Of a stretch of DNA of 64,000 nt, positions 45,631 to 57,115 are shown piece by piece. Source of the DNA: Polychytrium aggregatum. Lineage: Eukaryota > Chytridiomycota > Chytridiomycetes > Polychytriales. A program made the position numbers and the translations under genes. The first letter of the stretch is position 1. Each line of letters opens with the position of its first letter. Below the pieces are notes generated by a model that ran no database searches, was not told the origin of the DNA, and saw only the letters and a program-made list of their open reading frames with translations. The stretch spans positions 248,001 to 312,000 of the forward strand of contig NW_026516210.1 in NCBI RefSeq assembly GCF_025602895.1. The letters are read 5' to 3'.

Positions 45631-47954
45631 TCACGGCAGCTTGATCTCTCTTGAGTCTTTGGCTGGGGGTGCTGGTTTGGAAAAATAGCACTGGCGAGCA
45701 CGGTGACCCACAAAAGTTAGCACAAACTCGGGCGAGATCCATAATTCATCGGCAGGATTGGTCGGGAGTCGTGTCTGCATAATGGTGGCCCATAAATGCA
45801 TCCATCGCACCAACACCACGATACTGGCAATGCTATGCAGGCGAGGTCAACAGGCAAAGCAACCCAGCGTGCTGGGAGCGAGAAGTGGACGTACTTCGCT
45901 GAACGGATGGGCGAGCTTGAGGGGCGAGCGGTTGCTGGACGGGGTGCTCATATCATCACGCTTCGACTTGTCTCTCTGCAGAGAGCAGACAGTGGGCACA
46001 AGGTCAATTGGAATCGACAGGGACGCAATGCATGGCATCCGTTGAAGGCTCCATCGGCTCGATTCCGTGGCACGGAGCAGCATATCCAGAGAATGCCAGC
46101 CTTACCCGCTTGCGAGCTTCAGAGAACAACGGAATGGGCTCGACCTTGCCCAAGCACATTGTCGGCGGCTCATAAAAGTTCGAGTGGTCGGATTCGAGCA
46201 CTCGGCCGAGATGGTCTTTGGCACTCTTCACCCAGGGAACAAAGCCTGCGAGGATGCCCGTTGCGGCGGTTTAGCCCATCGGATCTGTTGTTCCAGCAGC
46301 TCGTCTCCCAGAGATGGATCGGTGCTGATGTTGTTACCTGTTTGAATTTTGATTGCTTCGCTCTGCATCATGGGATCCAGAGAAACGAATACATGGTGGG
46401 CAAGGGAGCATCGCTCACCAGCGACCATACTGCCATCTACACAGCCCGTTTGGCTGTGAATATCAATCTGCCTTGGATGGGCTAGATCATGCGTTCCTAT
46501 GCCCTTGTCGGTGCGACGAACAGGCTACTTCACACTGCGAATACCAGGCTGGGATTCACTCACGCTGTAGTAACCGGGTGCAAGATGCTCAAAGAGCTTT
46601 GTTCCGTCCTTCGAAGGCACAAACCGCTCGACCTTGCTCATGAATACGGTCGATGGCTGGTTCGGTGGCTTCTCCAGGTACCGCAGGGGCGGGTTGTAGT
46701 GTCCAGGACCCAACTCGACCTGTCCAAGATGGCAATTGCAAGCATGGAGCCTAAGCATCCTGCTCGAAGTCTGCGACACAAAGAAACTGAACCATAGCCC
46801 GCGGAAGAACCTGCCGGACTTACATTGCCACATGACAGAAAGCGGTTTTTGGGCGCTCGGGACCAGGGCTCGGTCGGGAGGCTTTCCTCGGCCTGGTTCA
46901 GCTTGCGGAGACTGCCCCATTCAGACGAATATGGATCGTACCGCCCGATGGCCGCCTTGATGTTCAGCGACGGGTCGATGTCAAAAACGCTGATCCTGCG
47001 CACGGTGCTGCCGAATCCCATGGCATCGCTTCGGTCGTGCGACTTGAATTTTTCGCTCTTGGAGACTTTAGGGCTGATGGCAGGAAGACTGGGACGGTGG
47101 GCAAGACGCTCCTTCGAGACAGCATCGGCAAAGGTGGAGCGATAGAGGCCGGCTGTGGGGGCCCTTGATGCAGCCAAGGAATGGGCTTCAGCTGCAGCAA
47201 TGACCTTTTGAACAGCCTGCGCAACGCCCTCTGGGAGTCAGAGAAGCAAAGTGGCAGCCGAGCGGTGTATCAGAGACGCATGAAGACAGTGCATGCGGCA
47301 TGCGATGAAATGGACAATGACACAAGTCGGCAGATGGACAGATACTGCAGCCACAATCGGATGACGAGAGTATTAGCCATGGATATGCTGGCGACCGTTC
47401 GCATTACCCGTCTCGACAATGGCAGCCGCTGCGGCAATGGCCTCGATCTCGGCCTGTTCATCATCCAGCTGGATGCTGAAGCGCTTGCTCAGCTCCCCGC
47501 GAGCCGTCCCCGGGGCAGTGGTATTGTTGGAGAGAGTCTGCGAAGTTAGCTCGGGATCCTCGACTTCGTAGAGATCCTCGTCGAGAGTCGAAGGCCGTCG
47601 GCGAAGCCCGCTGTGCGGCAGTTGAAGGGCGGCGATTCCCAGATGGGAGTGCGATGTTTGCCGACCAAGGGCCAGCTTGGAGCCGGTCGGAGCTGCGCTG
47701 TGAGGCGGAGATGGCTCGGCAGAGGACTGAGGCGTGGGCGACGATGCCTCATTCTCATCTTCTTTGGTGGGCGGTAGCCGAGAGGCATAGCCTCTGGACT
47801 CGGCTCGCTGCAGGATCGATCGGTTTGCGCGGGCGTGGGAAGGGTCCTTCTGCGAGCCCCGCGAGGAGGCTGAATCGCCCGGAGGTTCTTCGGAGTGGTC
47901 CTTTTCGTGGGGCTCTTCGGGCACCTGGTCGAGACGATGGGGAGATGTGTTCAT
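45631..47954 (-). CDS. Sperm-tail PG-rich repeat (STPG/SHIPPO-type) protein
   Basis: Several exons on the minus strand. Exon 1 (from MNTSPHRLDQVPEE) is a disordered Ser/Pro/Glu-rich stretch ending in an Ala-rich helix (AEIEAIAAAAAIVETGN). The next exon (about 47219-46830) has AVQKVIAAAEAHSLAASR, MGFGSTVRRISVFDIDP, and IGRYDPYSSEWGSLRK. A further exon carries the two clearest PG repeats, ELGPGHYNPPLRY ... STVFMSKVERF and HLAPGYYS, the PxPGxY pattern of sperm-tail PG-rich repeats that bind along axonemal or spindle microtubules. Later exons read DELLEQQIRWAKPPQ, SDHSNFYEPPTMCLGKVEP, and a C-terminus ending KPAPPAKDSREIKLP. Some exon borders are uncertain. It is convergent with the TIGAR-like gene, with 126 bases between stops. 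Orthology within the STPG/CFAP group is not resolved. Confidence 0.65.
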
Positions 47955-49097
47955 TTGTCGATGCTGATGTTGATGACAGTCCAGCGACGGTAGGAGGGTT
48001 GGTCAGCCCTGTTTGAAGCCCAGCAGCGACGGATGCATGTGCCTTGATCTGTTGGGTTGCGGCAGAGGTTCGGCTGGGCTGGGCTCGACAGATCGACAAA
48101 CGTCAGGGCGAGCAGTCGCAGCTTGATTGAAGCCTCTGCAATGGTCGACAACAAATGCGCGCACATCGTCAATCGAGCATTCTGGAAACAGCGCCTGCAA
48201 ACAATCTGCGAATGACCGCAGATGCACCAATCCGTGCTGAACATCAACTTCCACGGCGACAGAAGGAGGCGGAAGACATGCGGCAATGGCCTCTGTGGGT
48301 GTAGAATCCAGACAGGGCGATGCAGGAGTGCTCTGTGCGGGCTGCTCTGCGTGGGAAACGGCTCGACCAACCAAGCGCACCGCCACCACAATCTCGCGGC
48401 ACCGCGCGCCGAGTCGGCCCAGGCGCGGACACACGCAGGCCCCTGGTCCTTGCTCGCCCAGCCGCACCAATCGCAGGCGGGTCCACCGCGCCTGGGCAGA
48501 AGCAGTTTGTGCGTCGCGCGTCGCGGGGAGGGGAGCCGAGTCTGCCGAGCTTGGACCAAGGTTGGTGCCCGTGAGCCGATGTACAGAGCGCGTCGCCCCA
48601 ACTGTTCCAGGGCCACTGCTGGTGTTGCTGTTGCCATGTAGCTATTGTTACTTGCTCCGGCTGTTGTTACTTGCTCCGGTTGTTGTTACTTGCTGCTGGT
48701 TGTTGTTACTTGCTGCTGGTTGTTGTTACTTGCTGCTGGTTGCTGCCATCTCTCGACATGTCCTCGCCGATGCATGCCCCTCAGTTGTCTGTCCATACAC
48801 CCCGTTGCCTCCAAGCACAATGCCAACACATGTCCCTTTGCGTTCCTCCCTTTGCCCTTTGGCATTCGCCGCAAGGGGCATTGCACGTTGCCCAACACGC
48901 AGCCTCTCTGGCCAGCCACAGCTTGCGCCTCTCATATCGCATTCATTTCGCATCGCAGACAGTGGCGAGCGAGCCCGTCCTCTCCGGTGCCCGCATCCTC
49001 CTGTTTTTCTGGGCTCACCGCCTCTCCTGGCGCCGTCCTCGTCGTTGTCTCCCCTCTTCCAGCCGCATTCCGCATCTCCCCGTCTCTATTCGCAACC
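47955..49097. other. Divergent intergenic region between STPG-like and chitinase genes
   Basis: About 1.1 kb holding both promoters. It includes a TTGTTACTTGCTGCTGG-type minisatellite at 48645-48745 and pyrimidine-rich sequence just before the chitinase ATG. The frames across 47951-48637 (-) and 48286-49101 (+) are compositional artefacts. Confidence 0.5.
48645..48745. repeat. Minisatellite, unit about 20 bp (TTGTTACTTGCTGCTGG)
   Basis: Five imperfect copies of TTGTTACTTGCTCCGG or TTGTTACTTGCTGCTGG lie in the chitinase upstream region, about 350 bases before its ATG. Confidence 0.85.
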
Positions 49098-50220
49098 ATG
49101 AAGTCACTGCTGCTGCTGCTCGTTTGTGCACTCCTCTGCCATGTCGCGCTGGCTGCAGTCGTTCCCGAGGCCGCTAACGTCGCGGCCAGCGATCTCGATA
49201 AGCGCAGCCAGCGCAAGTCCACCAACAAGGCCAAGCAGCTCGTCCAGGCCCCGTCGTCGTCGAGCAGCAGCGCCAGCGTGCTCACCTCGGCCGAGTTCAA
49301 CTGCATATTCCCCGGCCTCGCCAACGGCCAGCAAGTCTACAGTGCACTGATCTCCTCCGTCAAGGGCAAGTCGCTTGGCACCTCTCGCCCTGAGATGGCC
49401 ATGTTCCTGGGCCAAGTCGGACACGAAAGCAACGGACTGACCGCCACCACGTATGCAGCCTTTCGGCCCGGCTCTCGGCCGCTGCCTGCCTGCCGGCCTG
49501 CCCAGATCCCCCCGTCCATGGACGCTGGGCTTGCTGCAAATCCCAGCACGCCGCTCGGGCTGCGGTGAGGCTCTGCTAACGGCCACCACCCGTCACCCTT
49601 CCACAGCGAATACTGCGCCCTCAGCGGCTCCTGCCTCACCTCCTTCGATGGACCTGGATGGTGCGGTGTCAAGACCCCCAAGGGCAAGCACTACTACGGA
49701 AGGTACGCAAGTCTGCTGCTGCTCTCCTGGGGACTGATACTGCAGCGCCGATAGGGCTGTACTGCTGGCCCTTGTCTCTGCTGCTGGCTCTTGGCATGTG
49801 CTGTCGTTCAGTTTCGGCACCAAAGCGGAGCTGCTGTTTGGGCATGCCCTGGCTCTGTCTCTGCATCTATCACCTTCATTCGCCAACACGCGTATCTGCA
49901 CATCCATCCCCAGAGGCTACATGCAGCTCTCGTGGGCTTGCAACTACCAGGCTGCCGGCAAAGCTATCGGCATGGACCTCCTGAACAACCCCGACATTGT
50001 TGCCAGCAGCGTCTCTGTTTCCTGGCAGACCTCGGTCTGGTTCTGGAACGTCAACAACTGCGGCGCTGGCTCCTATGCAAGTGCCACCCAGAAGATCAAT
50101 GGCGCTCTCGAGTGCAACGGCGGTCCCGGGGCCTCCAACCAGGCCAGCCGCATCGCTCACTACAACACCGCCCTCAAGTGCATGAAGCTGCCCAACAACC
50201 GCGGCCCCACCCGATGCTAA
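49098..50220 (+). CDS. Secreted GH19-family chitinase
   Basis: Exons 49098-49450, 49607-49702 and 49914-50220 encode 251 residues. A signal peptide (MKSLLLLLVCALLCHVALA) is followed by a short propeptide with KR, a Ser-rich linker, and the catalytic domain from about residue 65 (VLTSAEFNCIFPGL). The lysozyme-like GH19 features are MFLGQVGHESNGLTATTEYC (His-Glu with the likely catalytic acid, and a second Glu before Cys), WCGVKTPKGKHYYGRGYMQL with QLSWACNYQAAGKAIGMDLL, NNPDIVASS, and SVSWQTSVWFWN. The C-terminus has the disulphide-prone ALECNG and ALKCMKLPNNRG. It would hydrolyse beta-1,4-GlcNAc chains outside the cell. GH19 is typical of plants and bacteria, while most fungi use GH18. Intron content shows it is a resident eukaryotic gene now. 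Confidence 0.9.
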
Positions 50221-50763
50221 GACGCAGCCCATTGCTCTTGCCCACTCTCCCCCCATCACTCTTCCCCATCACTCCTTCCCACCACTCTTCCCCACCACAC
50301 TCCCACATGCACCCAATTGTCCACTCTGATGATCACCCAAGCTTCCACCTATACATCACCGCCTCGGAGGCCTTCATTCGTTCCCTCGTCGGTCTTTCAA
50401 AGAAAAGAAAAATTATATCGCTTCATCTGTCGTACGGCGTGCCATCATGAACGGTATCTCTATGATCTCCAGACTCCACGTCAAGTTACAAATATTGTGC
50501 GCATCGCCGATAGAAGGCATGCCACATGCAGTGCCAAATACAAAAATTGCTACAGGCAATCCAAACCAACCGCATGCACCCGCGGCAAAGGGGAATGTCG
50601 CTCGACGGTGGTGTGCGTGATCAGAATGCCTGTGATCAGAATGCCTGTGATCAGAATGCCTGTGATCAGAATGGCTGTGATCAGAATGGCTGTGATCAGA
50701 ATGCAGAGACACATGGATTGTCGGCCCCAAATGGCCCCCGCTTCGGTCTGCGAGTCCCCAGCT
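50221..50763. other. Convergent spacer with 15-bp minisatellite
   Basis: About 540 bases lie between the convergent chitinase and DUF2461 genes. It contains a TC/CCCA-rich stretch (50230-50310), an A-rich patch near 50400 that may mark a polyadenylation region, and the 15-base array listed separately. Confidence 0.5.
50620..50705. repeat. 15-bp minisatellite (GTGATCAGAATGCCT)
   Basis: Between five and six near-perfect copies of a 15-base unit, GTGATCAGAATGCCT/GTGATCAGAATGGCT. Each unit contains the palindrome TGATCA. It lies between two convergent genes. Confidence 0.9.
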
Positions 50764-52206
50764 TCATCGCGACCAGCTATTAAGGATAGTTATCAGGGGC
50801 GTGAGGCTCTTCAAGGCTGCGACGACTTCGTCGATAAAGCCTACGCGCAGCACCTCCTCGTCTGTGAATCGCTTCGAGATCGTAAAGCTCTTCATCTTGA
50901 GTGCCTCGATGTTCGGATGGTCCTTGGGATAGCCGGCCGGCCCCTTCTTGAGTACATTGTCATATCGGGTTGCGTTGTCAATCAAAAGCTGGATGCCGCC
51001 CTTGCCAAAGTACTTTTGAAAGTCCTTGTGCTTGGTCGCCTGGTCAAGCGGGTTCTGGTCGTCGGCGATACGGGATCGGATGGCATCGAGTTGACTCTTG
51101 GCGGAACACCACATGCCACCGGCGATGCGACTCTCGTTGCCGGGTTGGAGGTGGATGTAGTAGTGCGCATAGTCGCCCTGCCGAGGCATGCGGCAAAGCG
51201 CAGAGCTGAGCGTTTCGGATATCGCCAGCACACGCTACCCTGCGCCGATGTGCCCCAGCGTGCATTTGATGTGTCCGCCCTATCTCTCGGCATTCTTGCC
51301 TGCCCTATCCCTCGACATCCTTGCCTGCCGAGCCCCACAGCATCGGCCGTGCCGATGATCTCTTACCTTCCGGCCACCGCGAGAGAGCGACGCCGAGAGA
51401 CACGTTTTGTATGGGCTCTTGTCTTGTGAGAATCGGACATCGCGGTTGATCCGGAAAAGTGATTCTTTGGGCGCCACTTCCATGATAGTCGGATCATGCT
51501 TGCGCATTTCATCGATGATGACCTGCATCGCTTCACAAAAGTTGTCCTTGGAAGCCTTGTACCGGTTCTACAGTCCACATCCACGCAAACGCACACACGA
51601 TCGATATGGAGCCGTCAGCGACATCAGACGCCGCCACTGCCGTACCCAATGCAGCATGACCATCTGCGAGCAGACACTTGCCTCGTTGATGGAGAACCAC
51701 TCGCGGTCGTTGTTTTCGGCCAGGCCGTGCAGAAAATCCAGCGTGAAGTCGTAGATCGTGCCCGGAGGACCCTTCTTCTTGGGCACCGGCCGAGGAGGCA
51801 GCGTGATGCGGATAACGCCGTCTTCGTCGATATGCTCCTCGATAGCTTGGGTCTTGGTCTTTGCGGACTGTGACTTGCGCAGAGCGACCCTCTTCTTTGG
51901 CGGCTCCTCGTCACTATATTCCTCGCCATCACCGGCATCGTCGTCATTGCTACCGTCGTCGTCGTCGTCATGGTATTCGTCAGCATCTTCGTCGCCCTCG
52001 CTGGCGGCCGCATCATGCTTGTCCTCGTCTGACTCGGACTCTGCCCGATTTTTTCGTCCGCTGCCTTTGCTCCTTCCCTTGGTCGCTGCTGCGGTGGTCT
52101 TGGCCCGGCTGCGTTTGCTCCCTGCCAGCGCCGACGAGTTGCCTGTGACAGCAACTGAAGTGACCGCGGACTTTGCCGTGCTTCTCTGTGGACGTCCTGT
52201 GGGCAT
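50764..52206 (-). CDS. DUF2461 (TIGR02453) family protein
   Basis: Exons 52206-51682, 51567-51367 and 51177-50764 encode 379 residues. The N-terminal about 120 residues are basic and acidic low-complexity sequence (SKRSRAKTTAAATKGRSKGS, then Asp/Glu runs), likely nuclear. The DUF2461 domain starts at TIYDFTLDFLHGLAENNDRE with EWFSINENRYKASKDNFCEA. It continues with VAPKESLFRINRDVRFSQDK and SPYKTCLSASLSRGGRK. It goes on with GDYAHYYIHLQPGNESRIAG, GGMWCSAKSQLDAIRSRI, and a closing LKMKSFTISKRFTDEEVL. The family is widespread in bacteria and fungi with no established activity. The first intron (51681-51568) uses a GC donor (GAG/GCAAGT) and TAG acceptor; joining there restores the conserved INENRYKASK segment. 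Confidence 0.9.
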
Positions 52207-52733
52207 TTCTCAAATGCTGGAAAAGATCTTGGCTGGGTGTGTTTGGTGTGCTGGCCGAGGAGAACCAAAGGCCGGCTGGCTGGGGGTGGATGGAGAGGGA
52301 GATGGGTGGGTGTTGGTCTGGGAATCGTGGGCCTGAAACCCCCGCTCTCCGCGACTGCGCATTGGGCAATCGTCGGTTGTCATCGTCGGCTGTTGGCATG
52401 AGGGCAGCAGATCCCACGGCAGCAGATCTCACGGCAGCGATGCTGTCCGTGCGTTTGCGCATCGAGATCCGCATCGAGATCCGCATCGAGACCAGCATCG
52501 AGACCAGCAGGCGTCGTCAGGAATCTGTGATCCACGGCGCTCTGTATACAACAACGAGAGAGCCTGATCCAGCACCGTCGAATCGCAAGCAAGCCCAGCC
52601 GCCCGCATTGCAAGCCCGGCTGCTCGCATCACTGCGCTCGCCGCTCTTTTCTCCGGGAGCAGAACGGCCTTGCTTCGCCAGGCTATCACTACCACGCATC
52701 AGCTTCTCGGTTCATTAGACGCCCTCCACAGCC
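52207..52733. other. Divergent intergenic region (DUF2461 / kinase)
   Basis: About 527 bases with both promoters. A short array of CGCATCGAGATC/CAGCATCGAGAC units lies at 52458-52506. Confidence 0.5.
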
Positions 52734-55700
52734 ATGGCTGGTCCGCCGCCTCGTTCAAGCGACGTTGTATCGCCAACCCATCCGCCGTCTTGCTATTCAG
52801 GCCTTGCCAGCGATACATCCCCCTCACTTCCTGTCGAGGCCGAGACGCACGCCGATCCCTTTCGGCCAAGAAGTGTGCCAGACGACCCAGTGCATTTGCC
52901 AACGACCCAATTTGATGACCACCACCCTCACGGTGCCGCTTCTCCAGAGCCTCAGAGTACCCAGGTCGCTCCGGCAGCGGGTGCGCCTTGTGCGGCCCCT
53001 ACCCCTGGCTCAGGAGACGCTCGTGCACAGCCGACGCGGTCGGCTCCTGATGTTCACAAAATCAGCGTCAGCCCGACGCCCCCTTCATCAACCCCTCGCG
53101 AGGAGCTTGTCGGCAGCGAAGCCCCAGATACACGGCCAGATTCGGGATCGCTTCCGCGGAAGAAACCCGCCGCCGTGCTCAGCCGGCGAGCGACCTTCCA
53201 GGGCAACCAGGCTCGAGTCGATGCCCAAATCAAAAAGCAGCAGAATGTCGGCGGCTCGGTCGGCACCTTCATCGAGCCCGTGGGCCGAACCTCGGTCGTC
53301 CGTTCCAAGCACTCGGTGGTTTCGCGAGCGTCGCGGACGTCACAGTACTCGGTCGAATCTCGGGTCAAGATCTCCCTCCATCCGCGCAAGTCCGTGACTG
53401 TCGATGTAAAGCCCATCCTCGGTTCCGACGGTGGCCAACTCAGCGGCAGCACTTCTCCCAGAGAGTCGCAGGCGCCGCTGCATGTCTCGAATCAGAGCAT
53501 TGTCGCATCCGTATCCATGAACAACCAGTCGCTCCGGAGCTTGGGAAGCGTGCGAGAGCCAAACCAAATGTCCACCAGTGGGAACCGACTGCCCTCGATC
53601 AGCCCCGAGGAGGCGAGGCTCTCCAAGGTTGTCCGCCCTGACGAGTCTGTCCAGCCCGAAAAGAACCATCTTGCTGCTGTGGCCGCCGCTGCAGACTCGC
53701 CCATTGACTCCCGTCCGATATCCGTCGTGGGGCCCATCGACGAGGCGTGCCGAAACAACCCAGACTACTTTGAGTATCTCTTGCTCTCGCAACGCCACTC
53801 GAGCTCCAATTTCATTCACAAGATCGATTCGTCCGAAGTCGTGTGGAAGGCAGAGGCAAACAAGATCAAGATGATAGGGCCGTATCTTCTCGGAGACCAA
53901 ATCGGAAAGGGTGAGTCGCTGGCTCGATGCCTCTGGATGGCGTCGTCATGGCGTGAATGCCGTATCAAGCTGTTGCAGCACTGGCTCCAGGGGTGTGGGG
54001 ACGGTGTGGTACTGGGAGAGACACAGGGCAGCTAGATTTGGCTTCTTCATGGATATATACGTGTGGGGAGTCCGCTCCTTCTTGGCTGTACGGCGCTCGC
54101 CAGTCTCGCTCGACACTTGGCTAAGCGGTCACTCGGCAACCCACAATTCAGGCGCATTCGGCAAAGTCAAGGAAGGACTGTGTTCGGAAACGCTGCAGCG
54201 GGTAGCGGTCAAGATCATCAACAAGAAGCGCCTGAGGAGAGTGCCGAACGGAGTCGAGAACTCGATACGGCAAGTACTCAGTCTGCGAACAGCCGAGGCT
54301 GCTGTTTACCCACGGCCGCCAGGTTCACTTGCATTTTCATAGTCGGCAGGGTGACTTGTTACTGCTCCTGTTCCGGGTCTGTGGCTTGGGGTAGATTCAG
54401 AGGAACGGTCGTTTGGATACATGGTATTGGAATTCGCCTCTTACCTCTTCTCTTGCTCTGCTCAGCGAGATCAAGATGCTGCAAAAGCTTCGGCATCCCA
54501 ATATCATCTCGCTTGTCGATGTCTACTGCAAGGTCGAGGATCAGGATGGCAACATCGGAATCTTCAACTGGTTCGCGACGATCGAAGAGGAGCCCATCTT
54601 GTGGAGACTCGAGGACAACTCGGAGCAGGAGCGCTGGGTCACCATCCTCAAGTGGTATCTAGTCTTTGACTACTGCCCGTGTTCTCTGCAGACACTGTTG
54701 GAACAGTCGGCGGGACATAAGCTTCCTCCGCCACGGGCGCAGCAGTAAGTCGCGCCGCTGGGGGGCTAGGCAGCTAGGCAGGACTCGGACCCGGTCGATA
54801 TCTGTGGCGGGTGTGTGCATTTGGAGTCTCGCATTTATCAGGAGTGTCTTGGGGATGCCTGTGGAGCGGTTCGGCCGGCTCTGAGTGACCCTTCCCGTTG
54901 CTTTCGACCCGGACGGAATAGCTTCTTTGTGCAAATGATGGAAGGCGTAGACTACCTGCACTCGCAAGGTGTTATTCGTAAGTAGCCCAAGGACCAAGAA
55001 CACCCTGTCAATTGCGTTCTTGCTTGGCTGGATATCGCACCAAGGATCGACAAACGATTTGTGCGTCGCCGCCTGACCAAGTGGATTTTCTGCCTTGACT
55101 TGCTCGCTTGTCGTGGCCAGACCGGGACATCAAAGCCGCCAACATGCTGATTACGACCGACGGCGTTCTCAAGATATCCGACTTTGGCATTGCAGAAGTA
55201 CGCAGAGCAGAGTCGCATGGGTAGCTGTGTGGATGGGCGCCCGCGGTGCCGACTCTCTCCGAAACACCTCGCTGATCCATTCGCTCTTGTAGAAATTCAC
55301 ATCCTACGACAATGACGACATGCTGATAACAACCTTTGCGGGGACGCACCAATTCCTGGCGCCGGAAGTGGCCGAGGGCAAGGAGAACTGTCTTGGAGAG
55401 AAGGGTGAGCTGCATTGCCTTCTGTAGTTGGGGTGTCGCCGATTGCAAAAGCAACCGCCCACACATCGACTGCCTCGTCCTCGACTGCCTCGTCCTCGAT
55501 TCGCTGTCAAAAGTTGTCTGGTGTAGAGCCGCTGGAGCGACTCACCATCTGCTTTGCTCGGGCCCAGTCGATGTATGGGCATGCGGTGTTGTTCTGTACA
55601 ATATGCTCACGGGCAAGTATCCGTTCGAGTTCAACGAAGAGGGAAACATCCTGGGCTTGTATGAGAAGATTATTGCGGGCCGGTATGTGGTCCCCGAGGA

Positions 55701-56802
55701 CATGCCGCCCAGCTTCCAGACCCTGATTGCCGGTGAGTGCCATCGCCAATGCGGTAGCGTGGGTCGGGCTTGGTTCTGCTGTCGCTGCCGTTGTCGTTTC
55801 GGCTCGGAGCATCGCACCTTTTCTGATCCGGGCCTTCGGCTCCGTTTCTGGCCCCCAGAAATGCTTCAGACGGACCCCCAAAAGCGCATCTCGGTTGGCG
55901 ATATTCTCGAGCATCCCTCTCTCCAGGCCACAGATATGGGCTTCAAGGCTGAGCCGATCATGGCTTTTGCCTACCAAAAGCGCCGCGCTGGGGGTCATGA
56001 GGGCGGGGGAGACGGAGACACGCCATCCAAGAGCCCGAACAACCACTCGACAACCAACCTGGCGCTCGACAAGGGCTCCGGCAACCCTGCAGATCATCCT
56101 CGGTCTCGACCTGGCTCAGGAGGCCAATCTCGGTCGCGGTCCCGGTCTCGGTCTCGATCCCGATCTCGGTCGGGATCTGGCTCTGATCATGAACAGCGAA
56201 AGTCGTCGCACGTTATACCTTGTAAAACCACAATGATCAAGTACCTCAAGCAGCTGTACGAGGAGGAAATCGACAGGAGCATGGACGCAAACGGCGATCT
56301 GGACGAGATGGCTGCGCGCTGTAGCGACGGGACCAGAAGCGACGTCAGCAGCAAAGGTATGTTGATGGCAAGGTGTCTGGGCGGCCATTGACTGGACTGC
56401 GATCCAATATCAACAGCCGTTTGTTTCTGTCGACTCTGTGCGGGCTGGGCTTTCCCTTGCCGTCCATAACCGGCTCGGCCAATAACCAACATAGCAGAAT
56501 CGGTAAGCTTGCTGGTGTTGCTTGATAGATATAGATTCGACCGACACAGCCTTGCACGGCAAACCGCTTCATCACCGTCCCCAGCCACCAACCACACATC
56601 TAGGACGGGCGACCTCTTCGTCGAGCTAACGGCACTGGGGTTTTCTGTTCCGTCGGTCGACTTGCCATGGAAAACGGTGCGTTCTCTCCAGCGGATGACT
56701 CGGAGCTCGCGAAAGAAGAGCTTTCAGGGGTGGTTCAAGCGGATCTTCAGCATCTCTGGTACGGACAAGGACGTCGACCTGGATGAGCACGCTGCCCCAT
56801 AG
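52734..56802 (+). CDS. STK11: LKB1/STK11-like serine/threonine kinase
   Basis: The N-terminal about 380 residues are disordered (Pro/Ser/Arg-rich). The kinase domain follows over several exons. YLLGDQIGKGAFGKVKEGLC contains the glycine loop, and VAVKIINKKRLRRVPNG the VAIK lysine plus the RRxPNG sequence typical of LKB1. Then come EIKMLQKLRHPNIISLVDVY, GVDYLHSQGVIHRDIKAANM split by an intron (His completed across the junction), LKISDFGIAE, TFAGTHQFLAPEVAEG (an APE motif), and VDVWACGVVLYNMLTGKYPF. All catalytic residues are present. Between Cys-Lys-Val (CKVEDQDGNIG) and YLVFDYCPCSL there is an insert of about 35 residues absent from animal LKB1. After the kinase lie an Arg/Ser/Asp-Ser repeat tract (56110-56180) and a basic C-terminus (KKSFQGWFKRIF). 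LKB1 activates AMPK-type kinases with STRAD and MO25. Assignment to LKB1 is strong by motif but not tested by phylogeny. Confidence 0.85.
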
Positions 56803-57115
56803 AGCCAGACAAGCTGTGTTGCTCCTACGACCCGATGCTGGCTCTCTTTCGCACGTCTTCCCTGCGACGTCCAAGAGCCGACGAGGGCTCTATACCAATA
56901 TACGGCGATTTAGGGATGTGCCGTGACTTTCCTGGACGGAAGTACCTCGGCCCGCATCATGGTCGCCACCGACTGGAGGCAGCGTGAGTAGCCGGGTCAT
57001 CCAAGTGCATCGTGGCAACAGGTGCGTTGTGCTGTACTGCGCCGTGCTGTTCTGTCCTATTGAGGCCTCTGTGTTTATTGGAGACACCGGTGCGAACAAC
57101 GGTGTAAAGGCCGGC
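56803..57115. other. Convergent spacer
   Basis: About 313 bases lie between convergent kinase and WBP1 stops. No feature is seen. Confidence 0.35.

Noticed and set aside
47951-48637. 228-residue minus-strand frame upstream of the STPG-like gene
   Set aside because: No family features, and overlaps equally long frames on both strands in a promoter region.
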